Source: DASRAJ01 sp039920305 (GTDB lineage: Bacteria > Bacteroidota > Bacteroidia > Chitinophagales > UBA10324). Taken from it: a DNA stretch of 11,167 nt. The stretch covers positions 1 to 11,167 of the forward strand of contig JBDSEA010000002.1 in the NCBI GenBank assembly GCA_039920305.1, written 5' to 3'. The notes under the pieces were generated by a model. It searched no databases. It was given only the letters and a program-made list of their open reading frames with translations, and was not told the origin of the DNA. This document shows positions 1 through 6,121 of this stretch, piece after piece; position 1 is the first letter of the stretch; the number at the start of each line of letters is the position of its first letter. The translations under genes and the position numbers were made by a program.

Positions 1-1370
1 TTAAAATTGATTCCCTTGGAAATCTCGAATGGCAGAAATGTTTGGGAGGAAATGATATTGATGTAGCAGGTTCTGTAAGGGTTGCGCAAGATGGAGGGTA
101 TATTATTGCCGCGAGTACGAGATCAAATAATGGTGATGTTTCGGACACTCACGGTGGTGCGGATGCCTGGGTAATAAAATTGGATATTAATGGAAATTTG
201 CAATGGCAAAAATGTTTTGGTGGATCAGGTGATGAATTCACAGAGTCAATAAGAAATACCTCTGATGGCGGATATATTTTTGCAGGTGGTTGTACATCCT
301 CTGATGGAGATGTTTCCGGTAATCATGGTGATCAGGATTCCTGGGTAGTCAAACTTGATTCATTAGGAAATATAGAATGGCAGAAATCATTAGGAGGATC
401 ATCCTCTGATGGTTCAGCTGAAATTGAAACAACTATAGATGGCGGCTATATTGTTTCTAGTACAAGCTTTTCAAATGACAGCGATGTACTAGATCACCAT
501 GGTTTTAATACATTTTCGGATTGCTGGATAGTGAAACTGGATGGAATCGGTAATATAGAATGGAGCAAATCACTTGGAGGGACAAATCCTGATATTGGAG
601 GAAATGACCGTTCCATACTCCCGGAAATTGATGGCAGTTTTGTTGTTATAATGACTACAATGTCTACGAATGGCGATGTAACTTTTAATCATGGTTTAGA
701 AGATTATTGGTTAGTGAAATTAGATCAGTTGGGAAGTATTTTATGGAACAAATCTTTTGGCGGTTCCCAGTCAGATTATGCCTATGCTGTGGCACTCGCT
801 CCAACCGGAGGTTATATCCTTTCCGGCACGTCTAATTCCACGGATGGTGACATTACTAACTCATTAGGAAATATAGATTACTGGATGATAAATACTGATA
901 CCGCTGGAACTCTTATATGGCAAAAATCCTATGGTGGCTCTAAGGGTGAAAGTTATGGTAATGCGATACCAACCACAGACGGACAAATTATATTATCAGG
1001 TAATTCTAACTCATCAAATGGCGATGTTTCAGGACAACAGGGGAAGGGGGATTACTGGATTGTCAAACTCAATGGTGAAATTTTAACTACCATTGAGAAT
1101 ATAGATTCACTCTTTTCCTTTTCTCTTACTCCCAATCCTGCCACAAATTTTATCACAATTCAAATCCAATTGCAAAGTGGTAGTTCCTTTATCACCACCA
1201 CTATCACCAACCTCCTTGGTGAAATAGTGTTCGAAAAAACATCACCCTGCTTAAATGGAAATCTCCATGAAGAAATTTCTCTTGATGAAAATTTTCCGCA
1301 GGGAATGTATGTCGTGAAGGTGAGCACACCAAGGCACCAATGGGTAAAGCCACTGATTATTCTGAAATAA
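1..1370 (+). CDS. Secreted tandem-repeat protein with T9SS type A sorting domain (5' end outside window)
   Basis: The reading frame is open from base 3 to the window edge, so the N-terminus and any signal peptide are missing; the TTG at 42 is internal, not a start. The visible protein has six tandem repeats of 58, 58, 61, 61, 58 and 58 residues (bases 3-1064). Each runs roughly K-L-D-x-x-G-N-(I/L)-x-W-x-K-S-(F/L)-G-G, then D-G-G-Y-I, S-(S/T)-x-G-D-V, H-G and D-(Y/S/C)-W-(V/I)-(V/I). Bases 1113-1370 encode a C-terminal domain starting near FSLTPNPATNF and ending in a beta-rich segment, typical of T9SS type A sorting signals (por secretion tail). The protein is therefore likely exported across the outer membrane and anchored at the surface or released. 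The repeats resemble beta-propeller or kelch-like blades in spacing and glycine pattern, but this fold is inferred. No catalytic residues are recognisable; adhesion or ligand binding is possible but unproven. Confidence 0.85.
   Translation, partial: KIDSLGNLEWQKCLGGNDIDVAGSVRVAQDGGYIIAASTRSNNGDVSDTHGGADAWVIKLDINGNLQWQKCFGGSGDEFTESIRNTSDGGYIFAGGCTSSDGDVSGNHGDQDSWVVKLDSLGNIEWQKSLGGSSSDGSAEIETTIDGGYIVSSTSFSNDSDVLDHHGFNTFSDCWIVKLDGIGNIEWSKSLGGTNPDIGGNDRSILPEIDGSFVVIMTTMSTNGDVTFNHGLEDYWLVKLDQLGSILWNKSFGGSQSDYAYAVALAPTGGYILSGTSNSTDGDITNSLGNIDYWMINTDTAGTLIWQKSYGGSKGESYGNAIPTTDGQIILSGNSNSSNGDVSGQQGKGDYWIVKLNGEILTTIENIDSLFSFSLTPNPATNFITIQIQLQSGSSFITTTITNLLGEIVFEKTSPCLNGNLHEEISLDENFPQGMYVVKVSTPRHQWVKPLIILK
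3..1064 (+). repeat. Six in-frame tandem repeats (174-183 bp units)
   Basis: Unit boundaries, taken at the K-(L/I)-D codons (N-T-D in the last unit), are 3, 177, 351, 534, 717 and 891, with the array ending at 1064. Four units are exactly 174 bp and the third and fourth are 183 bp. Units 3 and 4 each gain three residues, but at different places: a loop before D-C-W in unit 3 and a stretch before D-G-S in unit 4. DNA similarity is clearest around the G-N-I-E-W-x-K-S-L-G-G codons (compare bases 366-400 with 549-583). Elsewhere the units have diverged, so the array is old rather than a fresh expansion. More units may lie to the left of the window. Confidence 0.85.
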
Positions 1371-1401
1371 TAGAAAACATGAGTGGAAGATTTTTTCTTT
1401 T

Positions 1402-1409
1402 TACTTTTG
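1402..1409 (+). promoter_or_regulatory. Candidate Bacteroidota -7 promoter element for the toxin-antitoxin pair
   Basis: TACTTTTG at 1402-1409 matches all six fixed positions of the Bacteroidota -7 consensus TAnnTTTG. It lies 22 bp before the antitoxin ATG at 1432, which would give a short leader. No convincing TTTG-type -33 element is seen about 19-21 bp upstream; that stretch (around 1379-1383) reads ATGAG. The element follows a T-rich tract (1391-1402) that begins 20 bp after the stop of the preceding gene. Confidence 0.45.
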
Positions 1410-1431
1410 AAATTCTGACTGATAACAATGT

Positions 1432-1650
1432 ATGACTACCGTTATTGTTGAAATAATAAATAAGAAAGCACTCAAAATCCTTGAGGGATTAGAAGATGCA
1501 TCGCTGATTAAATTGAAAAATAAAAACCCTATGTCAGCCGAGAAGATTAGAATTCTAAAAGGAATTGCGAGTGCCTTGAAAGAAGTGGATTTACATGAAA
1601 GGGGCATTACCAAACTCCAGTCAGCAAGAGAGTTCCTCAATGAAATATAA
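1432..1650 (+). CDS. Small antitoxin of a type II toxin-antitoxin pair
   Basis: This 72-residue protein begins with a short hydrophobic strand (M-T-T-V-I-V-E-I-I), followed by a helical segment (K-A-L-K-I-L-E-G-L-E), a lysine-rich middle and a C-terminus ending S-A-R-E-F-L-N-E-I. A conserved (A/S)-R-E-(F/L)-L-N-E tail is common in antitoxins encoded just before RelE/ParE-like toxins in Bacteroidota and Cyanobacteria. The ATG at 1432 follows a matching -7 element. The stop overlaps the toxin start by 11 bp, implying translational coupling. The expected role is to bind and neutralise the toxin and probably repress the shared promoter. No standard DNA-binding fold (HTH, RHH or AbrB) is obvious by eye, so the assignment rests mainly on the partner gene, the order and the overlap. 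Confidence 0.7.
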   Translation: MTTVIVEIINKKALKILEGLEDASLIKLKNKNPMSAEKIRILKGIASALKEVDLHERGITKLQSAREFLNEI

Positions 1651-1969
1651 TGTAATCGCTTCTGAAAATTTCAAATCAGAATTTAAGCGACTCCATAAAA
1701 AATACCCCTCACTTAAAAATGATGTGAATTCGCTGATCATAGCTCTTGAAACAAATCCTGGCTTAGGTTCTCTGCTGGGAAAAGCATGTTATAAAATTCG
1801 TTTAGCAATTAAATCAAAAGGTACCGGCAAGAGTGGTGATGGAAGAGTAATTTCATTGGTCAGAATTCGAAAGGAAGAAGTAACACTTCTTTCGATATAT
1901 GATAAATCAGAAAAAGAAACTATTAGTGACCAGGAACTCATCAAGCTCATATTCCTCGTTAAGGATTAA
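1640..1969 (+). CDS. RelE/ParE-family toxin
   Basis: The 109-residue protein starts M-K-Y-N-V-I-A-S-E-N-F-K-S-E-F-K-R-L, the usual beta1-alpha1 opening of RelE/ParE toxins (strand, then a helix with F-x-x-E-x-K-x-L). The second helix is L-K-N-D-V-N-S-L. The sheet follows: G-x-x-C-Y-K-I-R-L-A (47-56), S-G-D-G-R-V-I-S-L-V (65-74) and V-T-L-L-S-I-Y-D-K-S (81-90), then a C-terminal helix. Basic residues K52, R54 and R69 and the Y87-D-K-S motif are plausible active-site or substrate contacts. In this superfamily RelE-like members cleave mRNA on ribosomes and ParE-like members inhibit gyrase; the sequence alone does not separate these. The ATG at 1640 is chosen because it starts the conserved strand and overlaps the antitoxin stop. 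A longer non-ATG reading frame from 1595 would add 15 residues unlike the family. Confidence 0.8.
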   Translation: MKYNVIASENFKSEFKRLHKKYPSLKNDVNSLIIALETNPGLGSLLGKACYKIRLAIKSKGTGKSGDGRVISLVRIRKEEVTLLSIYDKSEKETISDQELIKLIFLVKD

Positions 1970-1976
1970 ATCTTCG

Positions 1977-2014
1977 TCAGGAGACATTATTCTTTTGTTA
2001 CTCCATTCTCCTGA
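1977..2014. repeat. Perfect 8-bp inverted repeat after the toxin gene
   Basis: TCAGGAGA (1977-1984) and TCTCCTGA (2007-2014) are exact inverted copies separated by 22 bp, starting 7 bp after the toxin stop and ending 53 bp before the next start. As RNA this gives a GC-containing stem with a long loop. No T-run follows, so it is not a standard intrinsic terminator. It could instead slow transcription, protect an mRNA end or bind a dimeric regulator. Confidence 0.35.
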
Positions 2015-2067
2015 TACTTCTTATACAACTTAAGAATTATTTCGCTGTGAAAAGAAGTAGTTAAGCA

Positions 2068-3753
2068 ATGGCAAAGACTAAACAGGTTTCACCTCCGAAA
2101 AAAAATACTCTTTCCAGGCCAGAGAAGAAAAATCTTATCCTTCGCTTTGCAAACCTGATTCTCATAGCCGCCGTTCTCATCGTGTATTTGCCGTCCTTGA
2201 ACCTTGGATACACTGAGCTTGATGATTCCATCTTTATTAAAGAAACAAGAGACTACAACAAAGATCTTTCTAACCTGGTAACCTCCTTCCACCGCGGGGT
2301 TTTCAATGAAACAGAAGATGTGTATTACCGCCCTCTATTACTTGATTCATTCATCCTTAATTATCAAATCAGCGGCGAGGATATTAAAGGATGGCACCTC
2401 ATCAATGTGTTATTGCATCTTCTTGCAGTGCTGCTTTTGTTTCATTTGCTGAAGAAAATCGGGATAGAACAATGGATCGCTTTTCTCCTCGCCCTGCTTT
2501 TCGCAGTTCATCCTGTTCTTTCACAGGCTGTTTCATGGATACCCGGGAGAAATGATACACTGCTGGGAATTTTTGTTTTCTCCTTTATGATTTTTGCGAT
2601 TGAATATACAAATACAAAAAAGATCTGGTACCTCGCCATCCAGTTCGCAGCATTGCTTGCCGGATTGTTTACCAAAGAAACGGCTGTATTCGCCGCTCCT
2701 GCTGCCTGGTTGCTGGTTGTTTTTCTAAAAAGAAAAAACTGGCTTGATCGAACCAATATCTTTCTATATGTCTCCTGGATTGCAGCGGCAGGTCTTTGGT
2801 TCATCGTCCGGTCACAGGCAACATTGAAGAACAGTGATCTGCAAATAGGCGAAGTTGCAGGAACATTCCCCGCACGATTGCCGGTTCTCCTTCAATATCT
2901 GGGGAAGATTTTTATGCCGTTTAATCTAAACGTGTTCCCAATCATGCAGGATACGGTGTACACATACGGAATCATCTCGTTATTTATTCTTGCGATTATT
3001 ATTTATTTCTCAAAATACCGTGACTGGCGCACGATCATCACCGGACTTGTCATCTATATTTTACTTTTTATCCCTGCATTAATGGTTCCCGCCAGTCTGA
3101 ATGACCAGGACTTTGAGCACCGGACCTATTTGCCGATGCTCGGGATCCTGATCACCCTCAGCCAGACAGCGCTGTTCAGGAACGGATTGAAGCAATCCCA
3201 CCAGCTCATTGCCGGAGTTGCATTGTGTGCTGGACTATCCATTTTGAATATTCAAAACCAGAAAAAATTCAATGATCCCCTCACATTCTGGTCTGCCGCA
3301 CAAAAATCTTCACCTCATTCCGCCTATGCCACCATGATGCTGGGTGCACGGCTTGATAAGGTTGATGAGAAGCGTGCAGATGAATTGATAAGAAAAGCCT
3401 ACGCAATGGATAGCGATCAGAAGTATATCAACTATTATGTGGGAGTATTGCTACAGACACATGATTCCATTCTGCAGTCAGAAAAATTTTTCATTAAAGA
3501 GTTAACCATCTCAGATTACTTCCAGAGTTATTTTCACCTGGCAAGGGTTGCATTTGAAAAAAAAGACCATCCTGCAGCTATTAAATACCTGGAAAAATAC
3601 CTTGAGCGAAATGCCTCTGACCCTCAAGCCAACAACAATCTGCTGCTGCTCTATCTCGATACCGGACAAAAGGAAAAAGGAAGATTGCAGTCTGAAAAAA
3701 TGAAACAATACGGATTAGAAGTACCCGGTGAATTGATTGAAAGATTAAAGTAA
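2068..3753 (+). CDS. TMTC/PMT-like GT-C glycosyltransferase with C-terminal TPRs
   Basis: This 561-residue protein has a lysine-rich cytoplasmic N-terminus, about ten membrane segments (roughly 28-46, 110-128, 136-150, 164-180, 187-218, 230-247, 299-316, 323-342, 355-368, 378-395) and a soluble C-terminus with about three degenerate TPRs (418-551). The first outside loop has an acidic pair, D52-D53, as in GT-C glycosyltransferases, followed by Y-Y-R-P-L-L (86-91). The segment F-A-V-H-P-V-x-x-x-A-V-S-W-I-x-G-R-N-D (145-163) and E-H-R-T-Y-L-P (350-356) match the pattern of the TMTC O-mannosyltransferase family (DUF1736 region plus TPRs). The likely role is transfer of a sugar from a polyprenyl-phosphate donor to a protein or glycan on the periplasmic side; donor and acceptor are inferred. 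ATG 2068 is the first in-frame start. It sits 98 bp after the toxin gene and ends 6 bp before a convergent gene. Confidence 0.72.
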   Translation: MAKTKQVSPPKKNTLSRPEKKNLILRFANLILIAAVLIVYLPSLNLGYTELDDSIFIKETRDYNKDLSNLVTSFHRGVFNETEDVYYRPLLLDSFILNYQISGEDIKGWHLINVLLHLLAVLLLFHLLKKIGIEQWIAFLLALLFAVHPVLSQAVSWIPGRNDTLLGIFVFSFMIFAIEYTNTKKIWYLAIQFAALLAGLFTKETAVFAAPAAWLLVVFLKRKNWLDRTNIFLYVSWIAAAGLWFIVRSQATLKNSDLQIGEVAGTFPARLPVLLQYLGKIFMPFNLNVFPIMQDTVYTYGIISLFILAIIIYFSKYRDWRTIITGLVIYILLFIPALMVPASLNDQDFEHRTYLPMLGILITLSQTALFRNGLKQSHQLIAGVALCAGLSILNIQNQKKFNDPLTFWSAAQKSSPHSAYATMMLGARLDKVDEKRADELIRKAYAMDSDQKYINYYVGVLLQTHDSILQSEKFFIKELTISDYFQSYFHLARVAFEKKDHPAAIKYLEKYLERNASDPQANNNLLLLYLDTGQKEKGRLQSEKMKQYGLEVPGELIERLK

Positions 3754-3761
3754 TTGATCTT
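3741..3761. terminator. Candidate hairpin at a convergent gene junction
   Basis: AAGATTAA (3741-3748) can pair with TTGATCTT (3754-3761), with one G-T pair and a 5-base loop that contains the start of the TAA stop codon. A short T-rich stretch (3764-3770) follows on the + strand. The stem is A/T-rich and weak. Because the two genes are only 6 bp apart, it also includes the last bases of both coding regions and could serve both directions poorly. Confidence 0.3.
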
Positions 3762-5931
3762 AATTCTTTTCCACCATCATTTCCCACCTGCTTTCAGGTG
3801 TTTGAACCTGCAGAATATAAATACCGCCATGCAATGAAGTTGTATTCAATAAAAGAAAGTTTTCTCCTTCCGCAGCGTTAGTCAAAATTTCCCGAAGCAT
3901 CTCTTCTCCGAGCAAATTGATCACACGAATTATGATATTTCCCTGCTGAACGAGATCAATCTTCACCTGTAAATAAGCATTGAATGGGTTTGGATATGCG
4001 GTCAATTTATTATCCTCTAAAACCTCCTGAGGCATCAAACGGGGAAAAGCATTCGTGGTTTGAATCCGGAAAGTTCCGCCAGCGGAATAAATTTTTACCC
4101 CTTTCACTGTCAGCCGTTTTGGAACAGCTCCTGCATACCGCTGTGTAATCGAGCCATGCTGAACGGTGTCGCCCTTATAAATATTGAACCAGTACAGTTT
4201 TTGCTTCTTCGCAAACCCCTTGAAAGATTGCGGGCGGTTGATGGTGATATCAGTCTTAGCAAATTTCGGAAGCGAATTAGGAAACAGAGAGTTATCCTTG
4301 AGTGTATCAGAAAAAATCCAGGAATATACTGACCAGGAAAGGGCAGAATCCTTTACTGAAGCCGGATCCCAGTTCAGGTTACCATGGAGCGTCCCAATAT
4401 CGTCGCCGCTGAAATAAGGAAATTCAGGATTTGTGGGACTGCCCGGATTTCCATCAATCTCGCTGTTGCTGAACGCCGGATATGATTTATTGGTGGCAAA
4501 CCTTTCAACCTCTTCAAGCTTGAAACTACTCCATGCATTATTAGTGCCTCCGCCATGGCCCCTCAGATCCCAGTAATAAATTCCGCCACTGTTGTAAAGC
4601 TGAATAGAATTATATGCGGTTACTTTTTCTTCCCAGCAAGTGTTATCATCATTTTTTCCATTAAGCGCATAAATAAATGGCAGCGAAACATTCTGCTGCT
4701 TATCGAACATATAATTCATGTTAGTGAGATCGTATATTTTGTAATAGTTCGTTGAACTATTTGGCAAAAGAATATCTGTTTTCAGATTAACAGAATCTTC
4801 ATTACCCCAAAGAATACGGGCATCGCGTCTTCCTGATTTGCCCTCATTGAATTTACATTCAGGATTAGCATCATCAGGTGCATTCATGTTGAACTTGCCA
4901 TCGGTAGACTCACCTGCCGCAAACTTTGACGGATCAATTAAACAATGAGTAAACACACCCGAGCAACCCTGCGAAGAGCCACTCAGATAAATTTTAGTAG
5001 TATCAATAGTATTAGGCCAGTTGCGTTGCATCCAGTCAAGTTCCCAGTTAATACGGTAATAGGTGTAGCACTTAATTGTTCCCGTGGTCGGCGGTGGTGT
5101 ATTTTTATTATATTTATAAATATCAAGCTTATCAGAGTATCCCAGCCACCTGGTATTATCGCCTAACGGTTCATTTTTAAAAGCAGGTATCCAATCATCA
5201 AAGGTTACCTTCCATGAGTTTGTAAAATCATTGGTGATTGAATTATTTACAAAATCACCACCCCCGCCGTGAAACTTGGCATACAATGGATTGTTTCCAC
5301 CTACCGGGCCGCTCATAACAAGTCCAAAATGGAAGGGAAGACAACCCTCATTGCAAAGAGCAGGATAACCATTGGCACTTACATTACTTCCATAGTGTAC
5401 ATAAACCAGCATGGTATCTGATGCTACCAAACCCGTGATTTTGTCCAACAGGTAGGGCTTAATGGCATGCAGATGCTCGGTTACGGAAGTACTGGTTGCA
5501 TTGCTGCCCACCGCCAATTGCCAGTTGGCAGAAGTTTTACCATAGTCGCAGCGCACAGCAAAATAATCTTTCATACCGGCAACGGTACAATTCATTACAA
5601 AGAAACCCTGCGCGGCTGTGAGGGTCGTGAGGGGATCATCATCGGTAATAAAATATTTTAGTTTATTGGGCTGGAAGATGGTTGTATATCTGAAATCATA
5701 GGAGGAATTGTACAGCACTTTACCGAGATAAGTGGATGACTGAAAATTTGAGGAAGTGATTGGGACCGAATTTTTGTACACGTAGTAAAATCCTGTATCA
5801 GCTCCTGCAATATTATTCCAGGTAATAAATACCTGGCCGTCATGATAATCAGCTGCAATGCCTGTTACGGTTTGTGAATGCGATTTTAAAAACGAAAGGC
5901 TAAGGAAGGAAAGTAGAAATAATTTTTTCAT
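3760..5931 (-). CDS. Secreted alpha/beta-hydrolase (esterase-like) protein with FN3-like and T9SS sorting domains
   Basis: The 723-residue protein starts at the ATG at 5931, because M-K-K-L-F-L-L-S-F-L-S-L-S-F-L-K-S-H-S-Q is a clear Sec signal peptide; the in-frame extension to 5976 would bury it. Residues about 21-95 look like a fibronectin type III domain (V-F-I-T-W-N-N, Y-Y-V-Y-K-N). The middle resembles an alpha/beta hydrolase: H-G-G-G-G at 221-225 (possible oxyanion hole), G-S-S-Q-G at 318-322 with S320 as nucleophile, N-G-K-N-D-D-N-T at 424-431 with D428 or D429, and H459 in R-G-H-G-G-G. Several cysteines could form disulfides. Residues about 643-723 (T-A-Y-P-N-P-F onward) form a T9SS type A sorting domain. 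The likely job is an extracellular esterase or related hydrolase; the substrate is unknown. The upstream neighbour is divergent and the downstream one convergent, so it is probably monocistronic. Confidence 0.78.
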   Translation of the reverse strand: MKKLFLLSFLSLSFLKSHSQTVTGIAADYHDGQVFITWNNIAGADTGFYYVYKNSVPITSSNFQSSTYLGKVLYNSSYDFRYTTIFQPNKLKYFITDDDPLTTLTAAQGFFVMNCTVAGMKDYFAVRCDYGKTSANWQLAVGSNATSTSVTEHLHAIKPYLLDKITGLVASDTMLVYVHYGSNVSANGYPALCNEGCLPFHFGLVMSGPVGGNNPLYAKFHGGGGDFVNNSITNDFTNSWKVTFDDWIPAFKNEPLGDNTRWLGYSDKLDIYKYNKNTPPPTTGTIKCYTYYRINWELDWMQRNWPNTIDTTKIYLSGSSQGCSGVFTHCLIDPSKFAAGESTDGKFNMNAPDDANPECKFNEGKSGRRDARILWGNEDSVNLKTDILLPNSSTNYYKIYDLTNMNYMFDKQQNVSLPFIYALNGKNDDNTCWEEKVTAYNSIQLYNSGGIYYWDLRGHGGGTNNAWSSFKLEEVERFATNKSYPAFSNSEIDGNPGSPTNPEFPYFSGDDIGTLHGNLNWDPASVKDSALSWSVYSWIFSDTLKDNSLFPNSLPKFAKTDITINRPQSFKGFAKKQKLYWFNIYKGDTVQHGSITQRYAGAVPKRLTVKGVKIYSAGGTFRIQTTNAFPRLMPQEVLEDNKLTAYPNPFNAYLQVKIDLVQQGNIIIRVINLLGEEMLREILTNAAEGENFLLLNTTSLHGGIYILQVQTPESRWEMMVEKN

Positions 5932-6121
5932 GTTTAATGATAGATGAGTGGAAAAATGCGGTTGAAAGATGACCAAAAGTGAAGCCTAAAATAAATCAAA
6001 CAATTTTAACAAATCAAAGTTCCCTGAATGTGCCTATGTTCTCAGCCATTTCCGTAAGAAATGAACCCCTCCATGCTAAATTTCTCTTTTCTAAATTTAA
6101 CGCCTGATAAAAACTAACAGC
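5932..6121. promoter_or_regulatory. Divergent intergenic region between the secreted hydrolase and E2
   Basis: This 190-bp A/T-rich spacer must hold promoters for both flanking genes. On the + strand, TAAATTTC (6077-6084) and TAAATTTA (6092-6099) each match five of six fixed positions of the Bacteroidota -7 element TAnnTTTG. On the - strand, CACTTTTG (bases 5981-5974) also matches five of six, 42 bp before the hydrolase ATG. Two copies of AAATCAAA (5993-6000 and 6011-6018) lie 18 bp apart. None has a well-spaced -33 partner, so exact start sites cannot be given. Confidence 0.35.

Noticed and set aside
1372..1402. Possible intrinsic terminator after the repeat protein: AGAAAA at 1372-1377 against TTTTCT at 1393-1398, with a T-rich run.
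   Set aside because: The stem is six pairs, almost all A-T, with a 15-base loop, so it is too weak to call.
1595..1639. Upstream non-ATG extension of the toxin frame.
   Set aside because: The 15 extra residues do not fit RelE/ParE N-termini, and the ATG at 1640 begins the conserved first strand and overlaps the antitoxin stop.
1401..1640. Antisense 79-codon frame across the antitoxin gene.
   Set aside because: It mirrors the antitoxin reading frame and has no family-like features; the overlapping toxin-antitoxin pair explains the region.
5932..5976. Upstream ATG extending the secreted hydrolase by 15 residues.
   Set aside because: It would place polar and aromatic residues before a clear Lys-Lys plus hydrophobic signal peptide that starts at 5931.
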